From: Adineta steineri
Taxonomy: Eukaryota; Rotifera; Eurotatoria; Adinetida; Adinetidae
Assembly (NCBI GenBank): GCA_905250115.1
Contig: CAJNOI010000041.1
Coordinates: forward strand, 265,606-329,605
DNA: 64,000 nucleotides
Direction of reading: 5' to 3'
Below are positions 1-12,546 of this stretch, one piece after another. Under the pieces are notes generated by a model, which saw only the letters and a program-made list of their open reading frames with translations, had not been told where the DNA came from and made no database searches. Positions within the stretch are counted from its first letter, which is position 1. Each line of letters opens with the position of its first letter. The position numbers and the translations under genes were made by a program.

Positions 1-2794
1 TTTTTTTTGTGTGATTCTATATGCGTGTAGTACTTTTGTGATACTCAGTTTTTAGTCCAGACGTTTTATCGTTCTTTTCTTTTTCTTTTTCTTTTCTTTT
101 TGTCTATGATTGAATGAACAAAAGAAAAACCTACATATGTATATATATATATACAGTGCTGGGCATAAGTTCCTCACTTATTACTTCATCCTAATTATTA
201 TAGAAGCCACACGATTGAAATTTTGTGTCGATGTAGTCTACGATAAATGTTGATCGTTCATTGATACGGAAGAAAACCATGTGATGTCATTGTGAGATTG
301 ATCACGGCTCAATGAAAGTTGAACGAATTCATTTGGAATTTTCAGAGTATAGTCCCACACAGCTGTCTGTTATTATCACAAAGTTTTAGAAACAAATATT
401 GTACTAGAAGAACAAGATAAATCAGTGATCATTGAATTAATTTGAAGACTTAAAATAGTTTAATTCTGAAGCAGAGATAATTGTTTGTTTACTGATTCAT
501 TTTTATATTAAACTATTGAGAATTAATTAGAATATGTACTGCACATATGGAACATTTATAAATTCTAAACGATATACGTCTGTCTCTAGTGGAGACAGAT
601 AAGTTATATTATCTTTTCAATGAGTCGTAATCTGATGTTACAAGTTTCTATATAATACTGTTTAACATACATTGAGATAGAATGATTATGTAGCATCAGT
701 AATAACAATTACAAAAATATGCAATTTTATATCTAGTGATAAGTAGTAGAGCAACTACTGAGGAGAAATTATATAAAAAAATATTCAATCAAAATCTTGA
801 AAATCTCAAATAAGATTTAATTTTCTCTATCAAAGTTCATTTCAAATACGATACCGAAATACAGCTATTAATTATTTGTTAACAAGATTTCAAGAAAAAC
901 TGGATTTTACCATAGAATCTCTAAAAGATATCAGCTATATTTTATATGCAATTTAATCATTCTATGAAGTTTTCATGTGTCAATAATTATCGTAGAGCTA
1001 TATTAATGTAGTTAATACAAATCATGGAATTGATTCCAAAATTATACTTGAAGGTGCGAAAGTTTCGTAGATCTCCTGACAGTTGTTAAAAGTTCGAAGA
1101 GTAGAGTCTGTTGCACTAAAATAATTTGAATGATGAATCTTGATCTATACAACAGACTTTACTATGAAGTTATTTAACGAAAGCCTAGTAGGTGAAGCAA
1201 ATATTTAAGAATAGTTTTATGCCTTCGCGTGGAAGGTTAGAATTTAAAAACGAAAAGTTGCTTGTATATACTGTCTGACTATTTTACATTAATATATCTG
1301 AAAATTTATTGTACAATGTCCTGTTGATAAAATGCATTTATTCAATTGTACCCACCAAAATATTCTCGACTAATTAATGTTGTATACATATAAGTTTATA
1401 ACTATATATTATTCACGTGTTTAGCTTTGTTTACTATTGCGTTTAATTAATATATATATATAACTAAATGAGGGTGAAGCTGAATGCCTCCTTTATCAAT
1501 CTGAAATTTGATTAGTCGATTTGTGATGAAAGTTACTTGATTCTTATGACTGAATAAGATATTTTTATTCAACTTTAAGTAATCTCTTTATTAATTTAAT
1601 ATAAAAATTATGCATTGTATTGTCATATTTCTATCAACATCTCTACTTTGATTTGACTCTATCAGTACACAACACAACATACACTAAGTATAGATATATC
1701 TCTGGATATATATATAACTAGCGTGACATACGTCTGATATCAAGACAAAGATAATCACAAGTCAATTTTCTCTTATTCTATATTTCATATATGTATCTTG
1801 ACTTTTCCTTAAAATCTTTCTCATATCATTTGTTTCTATTATAACTTTTCTTTCGTCTTTTTTTTTCTTCATTAAATTCTCATTTGTCTTGATTTATACA
1901 GCTTTCTCTATTTATCTCATCATCGATTGAAAACATCATTAGTATCTACTGAGAACGTATCAGATAGCATCATCTTCTAATTGAATTTTACGGTCTCATA
2001 TACAATTGTGTCATTAGATTACGTTTATATATATATACACAGAGTAGACTAATATTGAGTAATGATCATGGCAAATTGATCATAAGACTGAGAAAGTTTC
2101 TTTATTGTTTTATATATATATCTATGCTATCAGTCTGACGTTTGAGTTATTTAATTGGTTGATTGAACTCGTATATCTTCATCAACTAGTAAAATGTCAA
2201 CACATTCTTGAGTCTAGATACAATTATATCAACAGTTAGATTTTCATTCTTTATAAAATACGATATGTATAATGAAAAATCTACAAGAAAAAAAAAATCA
2301 AAAGTTTTCTGAAACTCTCCATTAATTTCGATCGTCGATGTTTTTTTGTCTTCTTATTTACGGCAAAGAATTTTTGTATAATTAGATTTTGATATGATTA
2401 TGCTATTTGATTGGTAGAAAACATACGACGAAAAGAAAGAAAAATGGCAAATAGTTGATATCTATACTCGTTTACAAGTAAGAGAACGAATGATAACGAT
2501 TGTCAAGTCATCATATATGTATAAGAATATACATATTTCCGCAAGCAAGTCAAATAAGAGATAAACAATCTATCAGATGACGATGATGAGTCGTCATCGT
2601 TGATGATAGTAGGAAGAGCAAGCGAACGCGAATAAGAGAAAATCAACTGGTTCACATTGTGTACCAATCGTCTTTTTCTTTTATAAATATATATATATAT
2701 ATATCTGTCTGCAAACGAACCGAACAATTGATATCATCCTATCATCAATTCTCTTTTCCTCGTTTTTACTCAACAATAATTTTTTTCTTCTCCT
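1..2794. other. Non-coding region upstream of the T-box gene
   Basis: I see no conserved coding sequence here on either strand; the only open frames are short and low in complexity. The stretch holds many TA runs (for example near 139-152 and 2688-2704), a short hairpin at 579-599 with 8-base arms, and at 154-170 a sequence resembling a Tc1/mariner terminus that follows a TA run. The last few hundred bases probably contain the promoter and 5' UTR of the T-box gene, because the ATG at 2795 follows a pyrimidine-rich tract. No TATA box or other element can be assigned with confidence. Confidence 0.6.
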
Positions 2795-4965
2795 ATGGAT
2801 AACAATCCGTTAACACCACGCGCTAGTAGTTTCAGTATTGCTTCATTGATTACATCAGATTGTTGCGAAGATGAAAATATTTTATATCATTCTATGACAA
2901 ATCTAACTGAATCAAATTTCAATTATAATAATTGTTCAATTGATAAATCTACAAACGATTATCAACAAGATTTTCAACATTGTCAGTCACCAACATTTAT
3001 TGAAACAAATAACGAACAATATCAACAAGAAATTAAAAAACGAGATAATCGATCAATGAATACGAAACAAACAACAAATCTTCAAAAAAGTTTAACAACA
3101 ACACGACATATGGAAGGTTAGTTAGATTAAATTACATTTTCAAATACTTACTTTTTTCTTGTATATCTTAGATTATATTCAATCGGCAACAGAAAAAATA
3201 AAGTCAACATTTCAAACTAATAATGATAATAATTCAAATGGAATTGATAATGTAACAAAACCATTTCATCCGAAATTAGCTAATATTAAAATGGTACTTG
3301 AATCAAAATCTTTATGGGATGAATTTGATAAACTTGGAACAGAAATGATTGTTACACGATCAGGAAGGTAAGCATAGAAAAACGAAGAAGAGAGAGAGAT
3401 TATTTGTTAATGAGTTTCATAAGTATAATTAATATTTGCATCTTAAATGAGAAAATATTCAAAACAATAGATAACATTGATACAATTGAGTTCAATCTCT
3501 TGAGACACTTAAACATATGCTATCAATCATCTTCGAAATAGATAATATAATTAACATTTTTCTTTTTTTTAAAGACGAATGTTTCCAATTTTACAAATAA
3601 AAATTTCTGGTATGGATCCAACAACGAATTATTTACTTATGGTTGATTTTGTACCATTAGATGATAAACGTTATCGATATGCATTTTATAGGTAAATATG
3701 TCATATATCTTATTTAATAAGAAGAAGAAGAATTTTTCTTTTTTAGTTCAAGTTGGGTTGTTGCTGGTAAAGCTGATCCACATTGTCCAGGTCGTTTTCA
3801 TGTTCATCCTGATTCACCACAAATCGGTTCAGCATGGATGAAAAATATTATTTCATTTGATAAACTTAAATTAACAAATAATTTACTTGATGAAAATGGA
3901 CATGTAAGAAAATATAGTTTGTACAGTAAATTCTTTACCATTTTTTTTTCTTTTTCTAAGATTATTCTTAATTCAATGCATCGTTATCAACCACGAATTC
4001 ATTGTGTTTATTCACCATCAACAAAAACTGATGAATTACTTTTACAACAAACACAAACATTTCGAACATTTACATTTTCTGAAACAACATTTATTAGTGT
4101 TACTGCATATCAAAATCATCGGATTACTCAATTAAAAATAGCTTCAAATCCATTTGCTAAAGGTTTTCGAGATTCAGAATCAGAAGATGGGTATGTATAT
4201 GAATGAATAATTGTAGATGATACTAAAACAGCTTCGTTAATATATTCTGCTTACATGTATAGTAAAATTTTCAAAGAAAAATTTTCTTTCTAATGTAATC
4301 ACCTCACTATTACGAGCAGTAAACACATTTTTACAGTTTCACTTACTATCATAACATTTGTGATGTGAACACATGTATAATATTTCTTTGACCTCACTCG
4401 ATTTCTTATGCAATATGAATGAATCAATCTTTTCATTCAAATACGTACTATGCCTGAAAATTCTATTCGTTGTATAGCAAATCATACATTAAAACCTAAC
4501 CATAGAAAATTTCTGTTATCATAATACATTTGCTTTTGAAGTCATGTTAGATACGATCGAAAGATATCAAGTTTCCTACTTATCTATTTTTAGTTTATAT
4601 TTTTTTCTAGTATGGTTGATGCATTAAATCAATTCAGTTCAAATCAACGTTTACTTCGTTCACAACGAAAATCACCAAATACACAACTTAATACATTTAA
4701 CCAAGCTGTTGATGTTTCTACTCGTTTTATAACTGATTCACAAGATGTTAATTTTCTTTCACCAACAACTTATTCATTAGCTAATCAAGATTTAGCAAAT
4801 TATACAGCTGATGCTTTTGTTTATTCACAATTATCGGATTTAAGTTATCGAACAGACCATTATCATACAGCACGGATGAGTCCCTATGCACGACAAACAT
4901 TTTATCCAATGTATACACAACGGGAAATTCATTCACCATCATCATCATCATCCTACAATAGCTGA
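2795..4965 (+). CDS. Tbx1/10: T-box transcription factor, Tbx1/10 class
   Basis: Six exons: 2795-3116, 3172-3367, 3575-3691, 3747-3903, 3961-4190, 4611-4965, giving 458 residues. The T-box DNA-binding domain spans about residues 150-335. It opens with [19 protein letters not shown] and includes [44 protein letters not shown] and [19 protein letters not shown]. The last blocks match Tbx1/10 better than Tbx20, Tbx2/3 or Brachyury as I know those families. The N-terminal 110 residues are Ser/Asn/Gln-rich and unrecognised, and the C-terminal tail after the T-box is Ser/Tyr/Gln-rich. Expected role: nuclear sequence-specific regulator of mesoderm or pharyngeal development. Introns are mostly 55-210 bases; the 420-base intron before the last exon is the longest. 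A poly(A) signal AATAAA lies near 5084. Confidence 0.93.
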
Positions 4966-6324
4966 TTATGTATAAGTAAAACATTTCGTTTTTTTTTTCT
5001 TTCTTCTTCTTCATTTGTGAACCTTTCGTCAGATGAGTGTTTTTAAAAGAACAGCATATATATTGTTAATTGCATCTTTATTAAATAAAAGAAACTTGAT
5101 TTTCTTCTTATTCATATATATATATATATATATCAATATACTAATATCTTTATATTCATTGATCTTCCTTTTTTTCCTTCTTTCTTCTGTTTATTGATAT
5201 GATAAGTAACTGTATGTGTTTATGTGATGGCTATCTATCTGTCATGATTATTGTTGAGATTAGAATATGTGTGCATATAATGATATGTTTATATAGACAT
5301 ATATGAATATATGTTAGTTATACGAATTGATTTGTAACAAAACGAAGTTTAATTGTTTTTTTTTTGGTATATAAATAAACAGATGATGAAACAGGAAAAG
5401 ATCGAAAGTATGTAACTATTTTTATGATCCTAATTGAATAGAAAATTAAATTTTTTGTTTTGATTTTTCAATTCGATATTATATATTTAGAATGAATCAT
5501 ATCATCTAAAGTAGGAGTTACGAGTACATATTGTAGTGTTCCATACGAACGAAATGTCTGTGACTTAACAAATTATATTTTATGTATAGACTCCTCTCCG
5601 TTTCAAAAAAATTGGATATTATAATAAAATCTTGCTGTCGGGCGAATTACAAAAATTTCAGGAGCATCTTTTTTTTATATTTAAACATCAAATACCAATT
5701 TTACTTTCTTTTTCTCATAATATCGATGAAGATATCTGTAGTTTTCGTTCCTCTGACATTGTAAACACTATAATCCAGAGTTTTAATAAAACATGACTTG
5801 ATTTTCACGGTAAAAGAGATCAATCATGATATAAATATAAAACCAAATTGCATTCTAGCTAATATTTGTTCATTACTCTATATAGAAAATAGAAATAATA
5901 TATCACTTAACAAAATTTTTTCTTTTAATTATCATCACACTATAACAATCACAACATGAATCACATCGCTTCTTCGTATGAATAATATCGATCACTGTCT
6001 ATATAATTATCTTCAAGCAGTATACTCTCTCTTTATTTCTTAGGAACTAATACGTGGCAGTAGATACAAAATATCTTATTCAAATATACATTATCTAGTA
6101 TTATTTGACATGACGCTATTCTTTAAGTTTTGTTTTACCATGCAAAATATTAGAAAACATCCTACATTGTCTATATGTTTTATTCAATTGAAAACAAATT
6201 TGATCAACATGCTTTATTAATCAAATAGCGAGGGCAAGTAGTAAAATAAATACGATAAGAAAGAATGCTTATTAGTAATGTTCGGAGATATCATTGTAAA
6301 ATATATTTCACTCATCAATAAAAT
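4966..6324. other. Intergenic region with TA microsatellite
   Basis: The 3' UTR and poly(A) signal (about 5084) of the T-box gene lie at the start, followed by a (TA)n run at about 5115-5133. The remainder is AT-rich with no recognisable gene. A short open frame around 5582-5764 is low in complexity and I do not regard it as coding. The end should hold the promoter of the gene starting at 6325. Confidence 0.55.
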
Positions 6325-8390
6325 ATGATATTGATTAGATCATTTTATCGTCAATTGCTTCGTCATTCTATGCTTCTATGTTTCTTATGTTTTGCTTTTG
6401 GAATTGGTTTTAGTTTAATATTTTTTCTTGGAGATGATGAAAATTATATACCTAATTATGATGAATATAATAATAAGATTGTATTTTGGAGTAATGATTT
6501 TCATATTAGGTAAAAATAAAACCTTCATTTTGTTTTTTCTTCAAAAAAAAAAAACTATTGTATCGTTTTATTAGTCCAATACATGATCTTAAACAATTAT
6601 TAATACCATTAGATGTTCGTTTTATTGATAAAAGTTTATCAGGAGCATGTCGTTTAACAAATACTTGTGCAAAAGAACTATATGTATTATCGAATTCTAA
6701 TGGTATGAATCCAAGTAAAGCAATTCGTAAACAATTTTATGAATTCTATAAAAATGATCGATTAATGAATCTCGTAGATGTATTTGTTTGTTTTCATCCA
6801 GCTGCTATGTGTGAATTATTTATGCCATTTAATCGTACGATTATTGTTATTGCATCAACGCGTTATGAACTTGGACGTTTTTCAATTAATGAATGGAATG
6901 AATGGAATAAGAATTTACGTATTATTGCTTCAGATCCTCGGTATATTCTAGAAAAAAAAAGAAAGAATCAAATTTTAGAGAGAGCATCTAATGAAATCAG
7001 TTATTATATTTTATACGAAAATTATACTAACTAAGTGTTAGTAGTAAAGAAAATAATATATTACTACAGTCTATAATACGATGCACTGGAGAAGTAACTA
7101 TATTCCAGAGATGGTACCGGCTCGGTTTGGTTTGACGTTTTCAATATTTAGTGTGTACAAAAAAGATAATTTGATGTAAATAACAAATATTTGGAAGATT
7201 TCCTTGACTAAATATTAGTTTAAAGCTGTTTAAATATTACTCGGTTCCGTTAGGTAAGAACACGAACCGATCCCATCTCTGCTACATTCTTCTGGCAGTT
7301 AGTTTGTATATAAAACTCATTTTCAAGAACCTTCCGATTATTTCATATGATGAAAGGGGTAATATTCAGATGATAATATGATTGTCTTTTTCACTTCGCC
7401 GTTCGTTAGTTGTTAATGAGAATTAATTGTAACAATGAAGAAATTAAAAGAACATAATATCATTGTGTTAAGGTCAGTGAAATAGTCTACATTTTTATTT
7501 GAAATAGATCATGGTCAATCGACATATAATATTTTTAACACTTTCCAATCAGTAACGACATTGCAATAAATAAAATGATTGAGAAAAGACTAATTCTTAG
7601 CAAAAAATAAGAATATCATGAGTTGCTTATATGTCTAAGAATAACTTGTATTTATAGAAATATCGTTGCTGGAAATAATCTATACGATGCTGAATATATA
7701 CGATATTTTACTGGTATTAATACGACAGTTTTGCCGTCGATATGTGATTATACAAAAGTTGTCTATCGATCTGCAAATACTCGTTCGGAATATATTTTTA
7801 TACCATCACATGATCATATTGATTTCAATGAGCAATTTCTCGATGAATTAAATTTTTCAATAAGGAAATTTAAATCATCAATTGTTGTTAAACCTTTACG
7901 TCAATTATATAAATTTTATAAATATCGCGATTTAGTTCGTCATCCAGCTATTATCTATTTACCATATCAAGTATCAACAATGAGTATATTCGAACAATAT
8001 ACAATGAATATTCCACTCTTCTTTCCATCCATTGATCTGTTAACTGAATGGCATTTAAAATATGATATTGTATTTGATCGAACATGGGATAAAGCACTAA
8101 CTGGTCAAGGTAAAAATCGTTCCATTATATCAAGTTATGATTTAAATTCAACAATACCCGATCCAAATAATGAATATGATTATTCATCTATACGTTATTG
8201 GTTACAATATGCAGATTTTTATCAATGGCCACATATAACCTATTTCAATTCAACTGATGATCTTACTTTAAAATTACTAAATACAAATTTAACATATATC
8301 AGTCAACAAATGTCAGTATATAATCATAAGAAAAAATTGAATTTACTTCAACAATGGAAAACAATTCTGGCTCGTATTTCTACAACATAA
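6325..8390 (+). CDS. Type II membrane protein of unknown family, possibly Golgi glycosyltransferase-like
   Basis: Three exons: 6325-6509, 6575-6940, 7658-8390, giving 427 residues. A short basic N-terminus is followed by one hydrophobic segment (about residues 16-36, rich in Leu, Phe, Cys) and a large remaining domain. This is the layout of a type II Golgi or ER-lumen enzyme. Several Asn-X-Ser/Thr sites are present, for example in FNRTI, GINTTV, GKNRS and LNTNLT, as expected for a lumenal protein. Short blocks such as IIIPSHDHID-like and PAIIYLPYQVSTMS recall glycosyltransferases, but I do not recognise a family or a certain catalytic motif. The second intron is 717 bases and carries an inverted-repeat element. 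The gene converges on the LRR gene, with only 78 bases between stop codons. Confidence 0.75.
7106..7281. mobile_element. MITE-like element inside an intron
   Basis: The intron at 6941-7657 contains a 176-base segment bounded by inverted repeats. The left end starts CAGAGATGG with TCGGTT following shortly after; the right end reads AACCGA then CCATCTCTG. The outer 9 bases are perfect inverted complements, and the similarity continues imperfectly for about 20 bases. GC content is higher than in the flanks. No coding capacity is present. I could not find a clear target-site duplication, so the exact borders and the superfamily are uncertain. Confidence 0.5.
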
Positions 8391-8468
8391 TTTTTTTTAA
8401 AGAAAAAAAAATCATTATAAAATAAAATAAAAAAAAAGAAATGAGACAAAAAAAATTAATTTGTTTTT

Positions 8469-10227
8469 CTATACACTGAGTTCAGATATTGAAACAAGAC
8501 ATTTTGCTCGTTTATTCATTTCATTAACAAACATATCATAGGGCATAATTGTTTGTATTAAATAATTTTGTTCATCATTTCCTACAAAACGATTCAGAGA
8601 ATATTCAATAGGTGATGCGATTTTCCATGAACATAAACATTTATAATGTTCACCAATAAATGTTGCTGCAGCTAATTGTGTAGTTAAAGAATTTGGTCCA
8701 CGTACACTTAAACCTTTTAATGTTGGTAAACGTTGACAACATGCTATTAATTCTAAATAATCACTTGATGAAAAACGATTATAATCAAGATCTAATACAA
8801 CAAGACGTGATTGTTTGATTAAAACAATTAATAATTGACGCATAAAACGATTTAAACGATTTGTACCTAAATCTAAATGTAAGAATTGATGTCGCGTACT
8901 CATTTGACTTAAACTTATTAAATCATTTTCATATAATGAACAAAAATCTAAATTTAATACATCTAATGAATGATCAATTGCATTAAGAATAAATTCCAGA
9001 CGATTTGTTATTGGTGAACCACTTAATGAAAGATTTTTTAAATATTTTAATTGTGATAAAACATTACAAAATTGATCTAAATCTTCTTGGTTTAAACGAA
9101 AGTCAATAAAATTACATGATAAATCTAATGTATGTAATTGTGTTAATTTTGGTAAACGTGGAAGAAAATATTTTAAATTTTGTCGTGTTAATACATTATA
9201 TGGAATGCGAAGTGTATGAACAAACTAAAATAGAATTTTTCAATTAATAAATTAAAAAATAAAATAAATTCTTACTCGTTTATCAACATGATCAAGAAAA
9301 CTACTAACAAGTGCTAAACCAATACAACGCATATCAATTGTACATATTTGTAGTTGAATATTTGGAGTTGATGAACGAAGTGCAGATAATAATTCAACAT
9401 AAGTACGATAATCTTGTATTATACAATCGAAACGAATTATGATTATATCGTCTGGATATGAACTTGATTTAATAAGATCGTCAGTGCTATCATTTGAATT
9501 TGTATCTTAAAATTATTCTTTTTTTTAGATTATAGAAGAAATAAATTGTTTTTATTTTACCTGGAGTTTCAATTCTATTTTCATTATGAGATATAGTTTC
9601 AGGTATTAATTGATGATGTTGTTGATTATAAATATCAATCAATTGATTACGTCGTGATTCTTTTTCAGCTAAACGACAATGTGTAGAAATATAACGAATA
9701 ATTAATTCGACTACAGGAAAATTAGTAACATCAAGTATTCGTAAATTTGCTTGTTTTTTCTGTGTTATTTGTTGTTGTTGTTGTTGTTGTTGTCGAATTG
9801 AATCAATAAAACGTGGAATTATAATAACAGAATATTTAATAGCTTGTTTAGTTCGTTGTAATGCTGTTTTTTCACATAGTAACATTTTTAATGATGTTAA
9901 TTTTTCATCAACGAAATTTTCCAAACGAAATACTCGATATGGCCATCGTGATATAAGAATATTAATACAACTATCATCTTGTGTATACCGTAATGCTGCA
10001 TGAAATAAATGATTAAATAATTCTTTTGGTACTGTTTCACATGCTTGTTCAGTTAAACGTTCACTACGTACAATTATTGAGCAACATAAGTCAGTAAGTT
10101 TAGGTAAACATGGTTGATTTACAGAAGGTTCATCATTATCAGTATAATTTATTCGAAAACTGGCTCCATTACGAAAAAATAAATATGAAAAATCAGACGA
10201 AAAAGAATTTGTTTCTTGTTGAGACAT
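8469..10227 (-). CDS. LRRC14-like: Leucine-rich repeat protein, LRRC14/PRAME-like
   Basis: Three exons on the minus strand: 10227-9561, 9505-9276, 9224-8469, encoding 550 residues. The N-terminal part has the block VPKELFNHLFHAALRY, then ILISRWPYRVFRLENFV and NLRILDVTNFP, which resemble the LRRC14/PRAME N-terminus (PRELF..LF..A, ..WPFPLLSF, LRVLDMT). The C-terminal half holds leucine-rich repeats such as LHTLDLSCN, LKNLSLSGSP, LDVLNLDF and LVVLDLDYNRF. Vertebrate relatives are about 490 residues, so the size fits. They act as substrate adaptors or signalling modifiers, for example with cullin-2 or in TLR signalling. A CAA-type polyglutamine run of eight residues interrupts the N-terminal part (about 9770-9791). 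The start ATG at 10227 is followed by a Ser/Gln-rich leader. Confidence 0.8.
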
Positions 10228-10451
10228 TTACTTTTTAATACAAACATTAAATATATACCTAAATGAGAAGAAAAAAAAAACTCATCTGTTTTTTTTTGTT
10301 ATTCTTCCAATCAGAATGGTTGGAGGACAATGAATGAAAATAATGGCTATGAAGAAGAAGGAAGGAGGAAAGAAAAAAAAAAGTCTTGTTTGTAACGACA
10401 TTTTTGATGAAGATGAATAAACAGTTAATGTAAAACATATATATTTTCTAG

Positions 10452-12546
10452 ATGTGTTTTGGTACAAGTTCGGGGAAACTTAGTCAACTAGCACATTATG
10501 GTCCTATTGGTGCTATTATTTTGATTATATGGATGTATGAAGAACTTCTTTTTTTGTGTTATCTATAAAAATTAAATTGCGCCTTTTTTATATTTAGAAC
10601 AATTAGCGGTTATCATTGTCTTATTCAATGGTTTCCACCAGATATTAAAGATCCATTAAGTATAATTAATTTTCTTATTTATTGGATTTGGCCTGTTGTG
10701 ATTTTTTATAATTATTTTCGAGCTATTTTTGTTGGACCAGGTAAATATTTATATTGAAATTAATTGATTCATATTGATACTTTTTCTTTTATTATATATT
10801 TATAATAGGATTTGTACCCAAAGGATGGAGACCAGCAAATAAAGAACATGAAAAATATTTGCAATATTGTAAGACTTAATTGTTTTACAATTGAAATAAA
10901 TATTTAATAATAATTAATAAATATATATATAGGTAATGTTTGTGATGGTTTCAAAGCTCCACGTGCACATCATTGTAAAAAATGTGGTCGATGTGTGATG
11001 AAACTTGATCATCATGTAAGTTTGTAACTTGAGAAATTTAATTAGAGAATGTTTTTGGTAATCAAATAGAAGATAAATTCATACTTTAGAAACGTTTCTC
11101 ATCAATTTATAATGAAGGTTTTTTTTCTTTTGAGTGTGGCAGATTATTCTCACTAAGTTAAACATTGTTTTTTAGAAGATCGATATTAGATTGTTAAAAA
11201 TAAGAAGACTAGCTAACATTTTATTACTACCAAGTACGTGTCATTAATGTAGATAAGAAAAAACGTGCAGTTAAACAAACCCATCAGCTTATTTTTTTGT
11301 CTTTATCGTAGTGAAAAGATTTAGTCATTAAAGACAAAGAAAATATTTCTGCAATGAGTAGTTCTATCTGATCACATACAAAAGATGAATATTTGAAGTT
11401 AAAAAAGAAACCTAAATCTCCTATTATCAAATTATTTTTGATTTTTAAAATTATTTTAGTGTCCATGGATAAATACATGTACTGGTCATTTTAATCATGC
11501 AAATTTTTGTTGGTTTATGTTCTATGCTATATTTGGTTGTACACATGCATTATTAATGCTTTGTCCATGTATTTATCGAGCACTTTTTGCTCAATATTAT
11601 ATCTATGCACGGATAAAAAATGTTCCAATTATTCATTTTACATTTACTGGTTTAATATCATGTATACTTTCAATTGGTCTTGCACTTGGTGTTATATTTG
11701 CAGTTAGTTTCGAAACTTTATATATAAATTGAAATGTTTTTATTTGAATATATATTTATGTTTTAGGTGGGATTTTTATTAGTTGTTCAATTACGAAGTA
11801 TTATGCGTAATCAAACGGGTATTGAAAGTTGGATATTACGAAAAGCACGTGATCGTGATTATCGACGTGTAAAAACATTCATATATCCTTATGATCTTGG
11901 TTTTAAACAAAATCTTCGTCAAGTATTTGATTGGGCACAAACATTTAATGTTATTGGTGATGGTTTAACATGGCCTGTATGTGATGGTGCTGATGAATAT
12001 GCCTTAACACGTGAACAATTAGATCAAAAACGTGATAAACGTCAACGTACTGTTCGTTATGAGGTTGTTAAATCATACAAAGGGTCATTCATTACATTAA
12101 GTTATGGTTTACGTACATGTATCTGTATTCCGTGTACAGATGAAACTCGTATACCACTTGAAAAAGGCGATTATGTTCTTGTAACACGTTGGGAAAGATG
12201 TTGGATGTATGGCGAGCGTGTTTCTGCTAATGAAATGAATAATAAAAAAGACGATACGAATAAGCCTGATAAACGACAACATCGTGCACGTGGTTGGTTT
12301 CCACGTTGTTGTGCATATGAAGCATTTAAAATAGAAGATTTATGGTCAGGAAAATTAGATCCTAATAGTGATATTGTAGCCGCACAATTTGCAAATTTTG
12401 GTCCAGAAGGATATGATGACGTTGAAGAAGAAGGAAATAATAATGTACAAAATGAAGACAATCATGTAGAAGAAATAATACCAACAACTACTACGTCAAC
12501 ACCATCCAAAAAATTAAAACAAAGAAAAGTCCGCCAAGAAAATTAA
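10452..12546 (+). CDS. ZDHHC6: Palmitoyltransferase ZDHHC6
   Basis: Six exons: 10452-10534, 10598-10740, 10809-10868, 10933-11015, 11460-11702, 11767-12546, giving 463 residues. The zinc-binding cysteine-rich domain starts at residue 96 ([17 protein letters not shown]) and ends in the catalytic DHHC at residues 121-124, then PWINTCTG. Four hydrophobic segments flank it, two before and two after. After the last membrane segment come [10 protein letters not shown] and FPYDLG, then a C-terminal SH3-like domain ending in GWFPRCC near residue 380. That combination is diagnostic of ZDHHC6, the ER enzyme that S-acylates ER and secretory client proteins. The DHH|C motif is split by a 444-base intron. 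The acidic C-terminal tail lacks the dilysine ER-retrieval end found in the vertebrate protein. Confidence 0.95.
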
